DNA of 64,000 bases from Dyadobacter fanqingshengii (lineage in GTDB: Bacteria > Bacteroidota > Bacteroidia > Cytophagales > Spirosomataceae), in NCBI RefSeq assembly GCF_023822005.2, contig NZ_CP098806.1:558001-622000 (forward strand), written 5' to 3'. The notes under the pieces were generated by a model. The model did not search any database. It saw nothing but the letters and a program-made list of their open reading frames with translations, and was not told the origin of the DNA. Position 1 is the stretch's first letter. Each line of letters begins with the position of its first letter. Positions 44,513 through 54,129 of the stretch are shown here, in pieces. The position numbers were made by a program, and so were the translations under genes.

Positions 44513-45745
44513 ATGAGTCGCAAGCAGTATTTTTTCATCATTCTCATCCTTGGCTCCCTGGCCACGGTAAGTCCATTTTCCATTGATATGTATCTCCCTG
44601 GTTTCCCGCGTATTGCAAGGGATTTGGGAACCACGATAGATCAGGTGCAGCTTTCTCTGACGAGTTATCTGATTGGAATCTGTATCGGCCAGATTCTCTA
44701 TGGGCCCTTACTGGATCGGTTTGGCAGAAAAAAACCATTATACGCGGGTTTGGCGCTGTATGTGCTGGCATCTTTCGGTTGTGCGCTTACATCATCCGCG
44801 GATGCGTTGATCGTGATGCGTTTCTTTCAGGCGATGGGCGGGTGCGTGGGTCTGGTTGCCTCGCAGGCATTGGTTAGTGACCTTTTTCCGTCCGATAAAC
44901 GTGCCGAGGTTTTCTCACTGATCACACTTGTTATTGCAGTTTCCCCAATGATCGCACCGACCGTCGGCGGTTACGTGACGGCCTCTATTGCATGGCAGTG
45001 GATTTTTATCATTTTAGCGGGAATAGTTTCGGTCATTATCGTAGCGATTTACTTCTTTCTTCCAACAGGCAGAGAAGCAGACACTTCCGTATCCCTGCGC
45101 CCAAAGGCCGTAATGAATGGATTTGCAACAGTTATCAGACAACCTCAATTCTTGATTTATACATTAGCAGGTGGTCTGGCAACCGCTGCTCCTTTTGCAT
45201 ATATCGCCGGTTCTTCGGATGTGTTCATGAACATTTACAAAGTTACCGAGCAGCAGTATGGCTGGATTTTCGCATTTCTTGCCGTTGCTATGATCGGTTC
45301 CACGCAATTGAACCATATTTTGCTTAAAAAATTTAAAAGCGAACAGATCATTAAGGTGACATTATTTTACCAAAGCATTGTTGGTATACTGCTCATTGCG
45401 GGCGTCTATAACAACTGGTTTGGTCTCTACTCGCTGATTGGAATGATGTTTATTTTCCTTACAGGTCAGGGACTTACCGGGCCGAATGGTTCTGCATTAT
45501 CCCTTGCACCCTTCAGGAAACACACTGGCAGCGCTTCTGCATTGATGGGCAGCTGGAGAATGGGCGCAGGGGCGATCATTTCTGCTATTGTGAGCATCTT
45601 GCACAACAACACCGCCTTACCGATGGTCGGAATGATGGCGGCTTGTTCGCTGGGCGGACTGGTTATTTTGCACGCGGGTAACGCAGTTGTGAAGCATCAG
45701 GCAAGCAGGAGAGAAGTGGAAGATGAGGTTTCAGTCCTGCTATAA
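44513..45745 (+). CDS. Bcr/CflA-type multidrug MFS transporter
   Basis: A 410-residue, 12-helix transporter with the Bcr signature LATVSPFSIDMYLPGFPRIA and the DHA1 motif A GPLLDRFGRKKPLY, then GCVGLVASQALVSDLFP. Bcr/CflA proteins export bicyclomycin, sulfonamides or cysteine-related compounds. It converges with the nucleoside hydrolase gene, 7 bases away. Its short N-terminus before the first helix supports the ATG at 44513. Confidence 0.9.
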   Translation: MSRKQYFFIILILGSLATVSPFSIDMYLPGFPRIARDLGTTIDQVQLSLTSYLIGICIGQILYGPLLDRFGRKKPLYAGLALYVLASFGCALTSSADALIVMRFFQAMGGCVGLVASQALVSDLFPSDKRAEVFSLITLVIAVSPMIAPTVGGYVTASIAWQWIFIILAGIVSVIIVAIYFFLPTGREADTSVSLRPKAVMNGFATVIRQPQFLIYTLAGGLATAAPFAYIAGSSDVFMNIYKVTEQQYGWIFAFLAVAMIGSTQLNHILLKKFKSEQIIKVTLFYQSIVGILLIAGVYNNWFGLYSLIGMMFIFLTGQGLTGPNGSALSLAPFRKHTGSASALMGSWRMGAGAIISAIVSILHNNTALPMVGMMAACSLGGLVILHAGNAVVKHQASRREVEDEVSVLL

Positions 45746-45752
45746 GACAAGG

Positions 45753-46691
45753 CTACGGCAATTTCTTCACAGCCTGATAGATCATCTCAATGTAAGCTTC
45801 CCGATCGATGTCATAAGCAACCTCAGTGTTGGGTTCTTTTTGCAGCGTGTTGTAAAAATCAACCACCGTTGTGCCTGTTGTTAGTTCTCCCCTGGTTTCA
45901 ACATCCACATAACAATGCTTGGTCTTGAAGATTGAAGAATCTATCAACCAGGCAATTGCGCACGGATCATGCAGTGCTGCGCCTCCATCAAGTTCAATGT
46001 GATGCTCCCGGTAATAGACTGAAAAGAAATCCATGAGATCAGCTGCGGCACGGCCCGTTTTGTTGCCTATTGCCCTGAAATGATCAATGTCTTTTTGAAA
46101 TACGAGCGCTTTATGCGTCACATCAAGACCGCACATGGTGATCGGAATGCCCGAATTAAAAACAATGGAAGCCGCTTCCGGATCGGCATAAATATTGAAT
46201 TCGGCCAGAGGAGTCATATTTCCCCTGAAAATTCCTCCGCCCATCAATGATATCCTTTCAATGCGATTTTTCAAATGCGGAAATGCCAATAGAAATGTGG
46301 CAATATTCGTCAATGGCCCGGTCGGGACGATCGTGATTTTTTCAATTGATTCGCTTAAAACTTTTGCAATGCCTTCAATTGCTGAACCCTGTGCTGGTGC
46401 ACGGGTAACTGTCGGCAGGGAAGGCGCATTAAGTCCGGTCTCACCATGTGCATAATCTGCAACGATGAGATCGCGGAACAAGGGCTTTTCTGCGCCCCGA
46501 TAAACCGGAATGTCTGCGTCGATTAATGTCAGGATTTTCAGTGCATTGGACAGCGTCTTCTCCTGTTTCTGGTTGCCGGCCGAAATCGTTACAGCCTTGA
46601 TATCAAACAAACCACAGCCTACTGCGAGCATTAACATCAATGCATCATCATGGCCTGGGTCGCAATCAATGATCAGGGGTTTCTTTTTCAT
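45753..46691 (-). CDS. Inosine-uridine preferring nucleoside hydrolase
   Basis: A 312-residue enzyme with the calcium-binding start LIIDCDPGHDDALMLMLAVG and the internal LMGGGIFRGNMTPLAEFNIYADPEA and HDPCAIAWL motifs of the RihA/B group. It splits ribonucleosides into base and ribose. Ribokinase is encoded 6 bases upstream in the same transcript, so the ribose is used at once. Substrate preference is not resolved. Confidence 0.92.
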   Translation of the reverse strand: MKKKPLIIDCDPGHDDALMLMLAVGCGLFDIKAVTISAGNQKQEKTLSNALKILTLIDADIPVYRGAEKPLFRDLIVADYAHGETGLNAPSLPTVTRAPAQGSAIEGIAKVLSESIEKITIVPTGPLTNIATFLLAFPHLKNRIERISLMGGGIFRGNMTPLAEFNIYADPEAASIVFNSGIPITMCGLDVTHKALVFQKDIDHFRAIGNKTGRAAADLMDFFSVYYREHHIELDGGAALHDPCAIAWLIDSSIFKTKHCYVDVETRGELTTGTTVVDFYNTLQKEPNTEVAYDIDREAYIEMIYQAVKKLP

Positions 46692-46697
46692 GTGCTG

Positions 46698-47600
46698 TTA
46701 TAAGGATGTCAGCTCGTGCAGATAGGGTGCCGAATTCTGTGCGCCAATGCGGGTGACAGATATTGCCGCTGCCTTACATGCGAAACGGCAAGCTTCCGGC
46801 CAATCTTCTCCGGAGGCCAGCGCGGTTAAAATTGCGCCATTGAATACATCGCCCGCAGCAGTGGTGTCCAGTGCTTTCACCTTATGGGCAGGGATAATTT
46901 CAGCATATTTTTTATTGGACAAATAAACGCCCGCGCTGCCCAATGTAATGATAACATGCGCTATACCGGCCTGATGAAAATAGCCCGAAGCTTTTTGCAT
47001 CGTTTCTGCATTACCGGGATAAATGCCCGTCAGAAGTTCGGTTTCGGTTTCATTGGGTGTAATTAGATGTATGCTTGCCAGCAACTGCTTATCCAGCGAA
47101 GCCGCCGGAGCAGGATTCATGATAACCTTTATGCCCATACTGCGGCATTTATCAATGATATAGGTTATAGTTTTCAGAGGAATTTCCAGCTGGATCAAAG
47201 CGAAATCTATGTTTTGAAAAATTTCGTCTGGAAGATCAGAGGGATGCAGATTCATGTTCGCGCCGGAGGCCACTACAATCTCGTTTTCACCATTTGCATT
47301 GACCGTAATCAGCGCAATGCCGGAAGCATGATCGGCTGTTTCGATCAGATATTGAATGTCGAGGCCTTCCTTTAAAAAACCTTTTTTCGCCTCCTGGCCA
47401 AAAAGGTCCTTACCAATTTTAGCCACAAACCGAACATTTGCGCCCAGCCTTGCGGCTGCAACAGCCTGATTGGCACCCTTTCCACCGGCATTCATCAAAA
47501 ATTCCCCTCCCAAAACAGTTTCGCCGGGCTTTGGAAAATCGGCGGTTTGGACGACCATATCCGTATTTGAACTTCCGATAACAAGGACCTTCTTTTTCAT
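46698..47600 (-). CDS. rbsK: Ribokinase
   Basis: A 300-residue PfkB kinase. GSSNTDMVVQTADFPKPGET opens the protein, GGKGANQAVAAARLGA lines the substrate pocket, and DTTAAGDVFNGAILTAL contains the catalytic aspartate. It phosphorylates ribose to ribose-5-phosphate. The operon order ribokinase then nucleoside hydrolase gives nucleoside salvage to the pentose phosphate pathway. Confidence 0.95.
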   Translation of the reverse strand: MKKKVLVIGSSNTDMVVQTADFPKPGETVLGGEFLMNAGGKGANQAVAAARLGANVRFVAKIGKDLFGQEAKKGFLKEGLDIQYLIETADHASGIALITVNANGENEIVVASGANMNLHPSDLPDEIFQNIDFALIQLEIPLKTITYIIDKCRSMGIKVIMNPAPAASLDKQLLASIHLITPNETETELLTGIYPGNAETMQKASGYFHQAGIAHVIITLGSAGVYLSNKKYAEIIPAHKVKALDTTAAGDVFNGAILTALASGEDWPEACRFACKAAAISVTRIGAQNSAPYLHELTSL

Positions 47601-47609
47601 TGATTCAAT

Positions 47610-48209
47610 TCATCTTTTCCTGGCCACCAAAATCCCTAAACCGTGATGCTCAGGATAATTGTACAGCTTATGACCCGTTTTTTTTGCAAGATCCTTCACA
47701 GCCCTGCGCACTTCCGGAAAGCTTTCCGTATCGTGAAAAATGGTGCAATCACTATGGTTCGCAGCCCACAGGCCACATTCAAATGTTTCGTTGTAATTAT
47801 GAACAATGTCAACGTGGGCCAGGTTATAGCGCTGATTGTCAGTTGCTATCCAATCTTTATAATCTGATTTTATGAGTTTAATGTTTGCGTAAGGAGCCAA
47901 TCGACGACTTGTTTCTTCAAAATGCTCATTTTTATTAACCGTATGAATATCGCCCTCAAAAGTATCAACGCCGGTTACCGCCTTGAAATAGTTTGAAAAA
48001 ACAACGGAAGAATATCCAAATTCAACGCCAAACTCAATGCAACGGTCCCGCTTCAAATCAAATTGGTCGATAATGTCTTCCACGATCAGCTCTAATCCTT
48101 TCCACGCTGAAACAATTTCCAGCATATTTTCCGGCTTCCTGAAATTCTTCGGTTTATACGGCTTAATGTCCTCAATAAAATTCTCCCTGATGTAAGTCCT
48201 CAGTCCCAT
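47610..48209 (-). CDS. Class I SAM-dependent methyltransferase-like protein
   Basis: A 199-residue protein with a Rossmann methyltransferase core: RCIEFGVEFGYSSVVFSNYF (glycine-rich loop), TGVDTFEGD (acidic end of strand 2), then DIVHNYNETFECGLW and CTIFHDTESFPEVRRAV. It resembles the Methyltransf_24 group found in sugar and natural-product pathways. It lies 9 bases upstream of ribokinase on the same strand, though its link to nucleoside use is unclear. Confidence 0.75.
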   Translation of the reverse strand: MGLRTYIRENFIEDIKPYKPKNFRKPENMLEIVSAWKGLELIVEDIIDQFDLKRDRCIEFGVEFGYSSVVFSNYFKAVTGVDTFEGDIHTVNKNEHFEETSRRLAPYANIKLIKSDYKDWIATDNQRYNLAHVDIVHNYNETFECGLWAANHSDCTIFHDTESFPEVRRAVKDLAKKTGHKLYNYPEHHGLGILVARKR

Positions 48210-48357
48210 GGCTGTTGATTTTGTACGAATGCAAACCTATGATAAATAATTAAAACGCGAACAACTGATTTTAAGCGTAGAAATCCGATCTTTAAAGAAT
48301 CCGTTACTTTCTTAGACAACAGCAGGGTTGTTTGGCAATCCGCAAAATGATCAGACC

Positions 48358-50130
48358 ATGTTTAAACTTATCGTATTGACTATTTTTTTAGGCGCCGCTA
48401 TGCAGTCTTGCCAGCAAAAATCCGAAAAAGATGAGGCATTAGCGCCTGTTAAGGATGTTTTTGCCAATTATTATGAAGAGCGCCTCGCATTATTCCCGCT
48501 GGAAGCAACGATGAATGGCGATAACCGTTACAACGACAAAATGTCTGACGACCTTACCAAGGCTGGAAAATTGAAGGCAGAAACCTTCTTCAAAAAATAC
48601 CAGGCTGAGCTGGCCAAATATGACCGGGAAAAACTGACGGACGAAGAAAAAACGAGCTGGGACTTGCTGCAATGGGAATGTAACATGAGCCTAGAAGGCC
48701 TGAAATTTCCTACCGAGCTGATGCCTCTGAACCAGATATTCTCTACCCATTTAATGATTGGTCAGATGGCCAGTGGTGGTAGTTTGCAGCCATTTAAGAC
48801 GGTTAAGGATTATGAGAACTGGCTTAAACGCGTGGACGGATTTGTGGTTTGGTGCGATACGGCGGTTGTGAATATGAGAAAAGGGATAAAAGAAGGTTAT
48901 GTTTTGCCTAAGCCGCTCATTAAGAAGATGATCCCGCAACTGGCTGATATGGATCATGGGCCAACGGCAGGGCACCTTTTTTATTCACCTGCCAAAAATT
49001 TCCCGAAAGATTTCTCCGCTGACGATAGAGGCCGTTTAGAGAAAGAATATGCGGCAATGGTGGAAGGGAAGATTATCCCGACTTTTAAGAAACTGCACGA
49101 TTTTGTAGAAAAAGAATATTTGCCCGCGGGAAGAAGCACGAATGGTTTTGATGCACTGCCTAATGGGAAAGCGCTTTATGATTACTACATTAAATATTTC
49201 ACAACCACTGAAATGACTGCCGACCAGATCCACAAAATCGGCCTGGACGAAGTTGCGCGGATTTCCGGTGAAATGGAAAAGGTAAAGCAGCAGGTTGGTT
49301 ACAAAGGCGATCTGAAATCCTTCTTTAATGTGGTAAGGGAGGATAAGAAGTTGATGCCATTCAGCAAACCGGAAGAAGTAATCGTGCATTTCAATAAAAT
49401 TCACGAGACAATGAAGCCAAACCTGCAAAAGCTTTTTGAACTAACCCCGAAAACGAAGTTTGAAGTGCGTAGGACAGAGGCATTTCGGGAGGGCTCCGCT
49501 GCGGCAGAATACAATCCAGGCTTGGCGGACGGCTCGAGGCCCGGCGTTTTTTACGTTCCGGTTCCGGACGCGAAGAAATACAATGTGGTTTCGGATGAAA
49601 GTCTTTTTTTACACGAAGCGATCCCTGGTCACCATTATCAGATTTCTCTGCAACAGGAAAACAAAAATTTGCCCGATTTTCGTAAAAACCTGTGGTATAG
49701 CGCTTATGGCGAGGGCTGGGCGCTCTATTCCGAGTCGCTTGGTAAGGAACTGGGCCTCTACACCGATCCTTACCAGTATTTCGGCATGCTGAGCGGCGAA
49801 ATGCACCGTGCGATCAGGCTGGTTGTGGACACAGGTCTGCATTCCAAAGGCTGGACGCGCGAACAGGCTATCCAATATTCGCTGGATCATGAAGCAGAAT
49901 CGGAGGAGAGCATTACGGCTGAGATTGAAAGATACATGGCGGGTGGGGGACAAGCGCTTTCTTACAAAATCGGGCAGCTGAAAATAAGGGAGTTAAGGGC
50001 AAAAGCAGAGAAAGAATTGGGAGATAAATTTGATATTAAGGAATTTCACAAACTTGTGCTGGAATCGGGCTGTGTGCCCTTGAAACTGCTGGAAGACAAG
50101 GCAAACGCCTGGATCAGCGAGAAAAAATAA
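48358..50130 (+). CDS. DUF885 family lipoprotein (putative metallopeptidase)
   Basis: A 590-residue protein with a lipoprotein signal (MFKLIVLTIFLGAAMQSC, acylated C18). The catalytic-like HEAIPGHHYQI (HExxxHH type of this family) lies in the C-terminal half, with WYSAYGEGWALYSE downstream. DUF885 members are related to zinc carboxypeptidases, but no substrate is known. I start at ATG 48358, because a TTG at 48328 would put 10 polar residues before the signal peptide. Attachment to the outer membrane is likely. Confidence 0.85.
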   Translation: MFKLIVLTIFLGAAMQSCQQKSEKDEALAPVKDVFANYYEERLALFPLEATMNGDNRYNDKMSDDLTKAGKLKAETFFKKYQAELAKYDREKLTDEEKTSWDLLQWECNMSLEGLKFPTELMPLNQIFSTHLMIGQMASGGSLQPFKTVKDYENWLKRVDGFVVWCDTAVVNMRKGIKEGYVLPKPLIKKMIPQLADMDHGPTAGHLFYSPAKNFPKDFSADDRGRLEKEYAAMVEGKIIPTFKKLHDFVEKEYLPAGRSTNGFDALPNGKALYDYYIKYFTTTEMTADQIHKIGLDEVARISGEMEKVKQQVGYKGDLKSFFNVVREDKKLMPFSKPEEVIVHFNKIHETMKPNLQKLFELTPKTKFEVRRTEAFREGSAAAEYNPGLADGSRPGVFYVPVPDAKKYNVVSDESLFLHEAIPGHHYQISLQQENKNLPDFRKNLWYSAYGEGWALYSESLGKELGLYTDPYQYFGMLSGEMHRAIRLVVDTGLHSKGWTREQAIQYSLDHEAESEESITAEIERYMAGGGQALSYKIGQLKIRELRAKAEKELGDKFDIKEFHKLVLESGCVPLKLLEDKANAWISEKK

Positions 50131-50185
50131 GTGTTGGGAACAGGAAAAACAGCATAGAGCAGGACAGTTGTCAAATTTGAAATTG

Positions 50186-50217
50186 ACATTATTGTCCCAA
50201 TAAATGTACATTTTTTT
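50186..50217 (+). terminator. Weak terminator after the DUF885 gene
   Basis: ACATTATTG (50186-50194) pairs with CAATAAATGT (50198-50207) with one bulged base, then ACATTTTTTT. The stem is AT-rich, so support is modest. Confidence 0.4.
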
Positions 50218-50268
50218 AGTTAATTAGTTATATTAAGTAAAAAAACGCGCTTTTCCTGAACCCACGAT

Positions 50269-52590
50269 ATGATTTTTAGAGGAAGATTGATTTTGACCAT
50301 GCTGCTCGCTGGATCAGCTGTCTGTTTCCAGTCCTGCAACAAATCGTCAGAAAACACGGCTGTTGAGGAAGATATTCCAAAGGAGGTCAGTTACAACTTT
50401 GATATTCGGCCGATCCTTTCTGACAAGTGCCTGGCCTGTCATGGCCCTGACGCCAACAAACGCGAGGCCGGGCTGCGCCTTGATGTTGCCGAAAATGCAT
50501 TCAAAGCATTGCAGGAAAATCCCAAAGCACATGCATTGGTAGCGGGCAAACCCGAACTTTCTCAGGTGTATCTGCGCATTACTACTGCGGACACCGCGCT
50601 TCGCATGCCGCCAACAGGCTCAAATCTCAAACTTACCCAACGCGAAGTTGACCTCATCGAAAAATGGATCAAGCAAGGTGCCAAATATGAAAAGCACTGG
50701 GCTTTTGTAGCGCCCAAAAAACCCGCATTGCCAGAAGTTGGTAATAAGGATTGGCCGAAAAACGAAATTGATTATTTCATTCTGGATAAACAGGAGCAAA
50801 AAGGTTTAGAACCCAATGCGGAAGCAGATAAAGAACGATTGCTGAAACGCCTGAGCCTGGATTTGACCGGCTTGCCGCCCACATTGAAAATGATGGATGA
50901 GTTCATGGCGGATAATAGTGCAAACGCATATGAGAAAATGGTCGATCAGTTGCTTAAAAATCCGGCATACGGCGAGAAAATGGCCATTCACTGGCTGGAT
51001 CTGGCGCGTTACGCGGATTCGCACGGTTACCAGGACGACGGTTACCGCACGCAATGGCCCTGGCGCGACTGGGTGATCCATGCATTCAACAAAAACATGC
51101 ATTATAACGACTTTGTAACGTGGCAGTTAGCGGGAGATTTGTTGCCGAACAGTTCCAAAGAACAGCTGCTCGCGACGGGTTTTAACAGAAACCATAAGAT
51201 CACGGAAGAAGGCGGCGTCATCCCGGAAGAATACCGCATTATGTATGTGACGGACCGTAATGATCTGTTTGGTAAGGGATTACTGGGCGTTACGCTGGAA
51301 TGTGCACATTGCCATGACCATAAATACGACCCGTTTTCCCAGAAGGAATATTATCAAATGTTCGCGTTCTTCAATAACGTGAAGGAAGTAGGGATTGAAT
51401 CTGTGATCGGCGGGCCCGAAACTTATGCTAAAAAGCCTTTGATGGAGATTAGCAACCAGGACGTGAAGGATATTCTGACGTTCGTGAACAAACCGGATAC
51501 GAACCGTCTGATCGTGTCTGTTATGGGTGATCTGGATACATTGCGGAAGACTTACATTTTAAAAAGAGGTGTTTACGATGCACCCGGAGATGAAGTGCAG
51601 CCTGCCACACCAACGTCGATTTTGCCTTTTGACAAAAATTATCCAAAAAACAGGTTAGGGCTTTCCAAATGGCTTTTTGATAAGAAAAACCCATTGACCT
51701 CGCGCGTTTATGTAAACATTTTGTGGCAGGAATTCTTTGGAAAAGGCATCGTCAAAACCTCTGGAGATTTCGGAATGCAGGGCGAGCTTCCCTCACATCC
51801 TGCATTGCTGGACTGGCTCGCGACCGATTTTATGGATCACGGCTGGGACATCAAGCGCCTTGTGAAACAAATGGTTACGTCTGCAACTTACATGCAGTCG
51901 GCCGTTGTAACGAAAGAAAAACTGGCCACAGACCCGGACAACATTCTGTTGGCGCGCGGGCCGCGTTACCGTATTCACGCCGAATTCATCAAAGATCTCG
52001 TGCTAGCCAGCAGCGGCTTGCTCAACAAAACCATTGGAGGGCCGAGCGTGAAACCCTATCAGCCTGCCGGACTATGGGAAGGTGCCACTTCGGGACGTGG
52101 TTTGCTATCGGTTTACAATCAGGATCATGGCGGTGCTTTGTATCGTCGTGGTATGTACACATTGATCAAAAGGACCGTCCCGCCTCCGACGATGAGCATT
52201 TTTGATGCGAGTAACCGGGATTTGTGCGAGGTGAAAAGGTTGAAAACCAATACACCATTGCAGGCGCTGGTCATGATGAACGATCCGGCTGTGCTGGAAG
52301 CTTCGCGCGTGCTGGCAGCCAAGCTTTTACAGGAAAAAAGTGAATCAAAAGATAAGATCACAAAAGCATTCCGCCTGATCGTTTGCCGCAAGCCAAGTGA
52401 AAAGGAACTGGACGTGCTGACTGCTTATTATGACAAACAATTGCAGTCCGTCAAGCCGGCAACTGCCGAGAAAATGGTTGCAGTAGGAGAGTATCCGTTG
52501 ACAAAAAACCTGGACAAAAAGGCACAGGCAGCATTGATGCGCGTGATTTCCACCATTTATAATCTGGAAGAAACCATAACAAAATCTTAA
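50269..52590 (+). CDS. Planctomycete-type cytochrome c / DUF1549 / DUF1553 lipoprotein
   Basis: A 773-residue lipoprotein (signal ending at C23 in VCFQSC). A PSCyt1 heme motif CLACH at residues 54-58 is followed by GPDANKREAGLRLD and MPPTGSNLKLTQREVDLIEK. Next come DUF1549 (about 165-370; HWLDLARYADSHGYQDDGYR and CAHCHDHKYDPFSQKEYYQMF, a second CxxCH) and DUF1553 (about 465-720; PLTSRVYVNILWQEFFGKG, RSWxxx-like cysteines absent). Families are recognised by motif; the reaction is unknown. The next gene is DUF1501, its constant companion in other genomes. Confidence 0.88.
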   Translation: MIFRGRLILTMLLAGSAVCFQSCNKSSENTAVEEDIPKEVSYNFDIRPILSDKCLACHGPDANKREAGLRLDVAENAFKALQENPKAHALVAGKPELSQVYLRITTADTALRMPPTGSNLKLTQREVDLIEKWIKQGAKYEKHWAFVAPKKPALPEVGNKDWPKNEIDYFILDKQEQKGLEPNAEADKERLLKRLSLDLTGLPPTLKMMDEFMADNSANAYEKMVDQLLKNPAYGEKMAIHWLDLARYADSHGYQDDGYRTQWPWRDWVIHAFNKNMHYNDFVTWQLAGDLLPNSSKEQLLATGFNRNHKITEEGGVIPEEYRIMYVTDRNDLFGKGLLGVTLECAHCHDHKYDPFSQKEYYQMFAFFNNVKEVGIESVIGGPETYAKKPLMEISNQDVKDILTFVNKPDTNRLIVSVMGDLDTLRKTYILKRGVYDAPGDEVQPATPTSILPFDKNYPKNRLGLSKWLFDKKNPLTSRVYVNILWQEFFGKGIVKTSGDFGMQGELPSHPALLDWLATDFMDHGWDIKRLVKQMVTSATYMQSAVVTKEKLATDPDNILLARGPRYRIHAEFIKDLVLASSGLLNKTIGGPSVKPYQPAGLWEGATSGRGLLSVYNQDHGGALYRRGMYTLIKRTVPPPTMSIFDASNRDLCEVKRLKTNTPLQALVMMNDPAVLEASRVLAAKLLQEKSESKDKITKAFRLIVCRKPSEKELDVLTAYYDKQLQSVKPATAEKMVAVGEYPLTKNLDKKAQAALMRVISTIYNLEETITKS

Positions 52591-52630
52591 TGCCGACAGC
52601 CCGGGGCTGAAAGCAGAAGTTTGCAAGAAT

Positions 52631-54085
52631 ATGGAAAAGGAAATATTGGAACATGGGTTCAATTTTAACAGAAGGCGCTTCTTGTCTTCCATGAGCCTTG
52701 GGCTCGGGGGTGTGGCGCTCGGCTCTTTGCTGATGCCCGATCTGTTGAATGGTGGAGGTTTGGAAGAGGAGGGTTTGGCTCCCGGCATTCCGCATTTTGC
52801 TCCAAAAGCGAAACGGGTCATTTATTTATTCCAAAATGGCGCCCCGTCGCAGCAGGAACTGTTTGACTACAAGCCAAAACTGCGCGAAATGCTGGGCAAG
52901 GAAATTCCGCCTTCTGTGCGCGGAACGCAGCGCTTAACCGGTATGACGGCCAACCAGGCTTCGTTTCCACTGGTGGGATCATTCGTTGATTTCAAGCAAT
53001 ATGGCGATTCGCGTGCTTGGGTGAGTGATTTGATGCCCTACACGGCCAAGATCGTGAATGATCTGTGTTTTGTAAAATCAATGTATACGGAGGCCATTAA
53101 CCATGATCCTGCGTTGACATTTCTGCAAACGGGTTCGCAGCAGGGAAACCGTCCCAGCATGGGTTCGTGGCTAAGCTACGGGCTTGGTAATGAGAACAAA
53201 AACCTTCCCAATTTCACCGTTTTACTTTCACGCGGCGTAGGAAATGGTCAGGGTGTTTATTCCAAATTGTGGTCCAATGGTTTCCTGGATTCAGTGCACC
53301 AGGGTGTGCAGTTCAGTAAGGGCGAGGACCCGGTCTTGTATCTGCGCGACCCCGAGGGAATGGATCGCCACGATCGCCGGGATATGCTCGATAACCTTTC
53401 ACAATTGAATGATCTTTCTTACCAGGAGTTTGGCGATCCGGAAATAACGGCCAAAATCAAGCAGTATGAAATGGCTTACCGCATGCAAACCGCGGTGCCG
53501 GAAGTGATGGATTTGTCCAAAGAGTCTGACGACATTATCAAATTATACGGCCCAGAATGTCTTGTTCCAGGCACTTATGCCGCAAATTGCCTGCTAGCCC
53601 GGAAGCTATCCGAAAACGGTGTGCGGTTTGTACAACTTTATCACCAGGGCTGGGACCAGCATGGTAACCTGCCTTTTGAAATCACAAAACAAGCCATGGA
53701 CGTGGATCAGGCGTCGGCTGCATTGGTTACCGACCTGAAACAGCGTGGGTTACTGGACGAAACGCTGGTGATCTGGGGTGGGGAATTTGGCAGAACCAGT
53801 TACACGCAAGGCAAGCTTACAGCCGATAATTATGGCCGTGATCACCACCCGAGATGCTTCACGATCTGGATGGCGGGCGGCGGCATTAAGCCGGGAATGG
53901 TGTATGGCGAAACCGATGAGCTGGGATATAACATTGCCAAAGATCCTGTGCATGTGCATGATTTTCAGGCAACTATTCTGCATCAGTTGGGCCTTAACCA
54001 CGAAAAACTGATTTTTAAACATTTGGGAAGAAGATACCGGCTCACGGACGTTTCCGGAAAAGTGGTAAAAGACATTATCAGCTAA
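52631..54085 (+). CDS. DUF1501 protein with Tat signal
   Basis: A 484-residue protein. The N-terminus FNFNRRRFLSSMSLGLGGVALG is a twin-arginine signal, so it is folded before export. The core (AKRVIYLFQNGAPSQQELFDY, WDQHGNLPFEITKQAMDV, VIWGGEFGRTSYTQG, DHHPRCFTIWMAGGGI) is DUF1501, related to alkaline-phosphatase/sulfatase-like hydrolases. It starts 40 bases after the DUF1549/DUF1553 gene. Substrate and metal are not known. Confidence 0.9.
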   Translation: MEKEILEHGFNFNRRRFLSSMSLGLGGVALGSLLMPDLLNGGGLEEEGLAPGIPHFAPKAKRVIYLFQNGAPSQQELFDYKPKLREMLGKEIPPSVRGTQRLTGMTANQASFPLVGSFVDFKQYGDSRAWVSDLMPYTAKIVNDLCFVKSMYTEAINHDPALTFLQTGSQQGNRPSMGSWLSYGLGNENKNLPNFTVLLSRGVGNGQGVYSKLWSNGFLDSVHQGVQFSKGEDPVLYLRDPEGMDRHDRRDMLDNLSQLNDLSYQEFGDPEITAKIKQYEMAYRMQTAVPEVMDLSKESDDIIKLYGPECLVPGTYAANCLLARKLSENGVRFVQLYHQGWDQHGNLPFEITKQAMDVDQASAALVTDLKQRGLLDETLVIWGGEFGRTSYTQGKLTADNYGRDHHPRCFTIWMAGGGIKPGMVYGETDELGYNIAKDPVHVHDFQATILHQLGLNHEKLIFKHLGRRYRLTDVSGKVVKDIIS

Positions 54086-54129
54086 ATGCCTCTCAGTAAT
54101 CGATTGATCAATTTATCGGCTAAATTTTA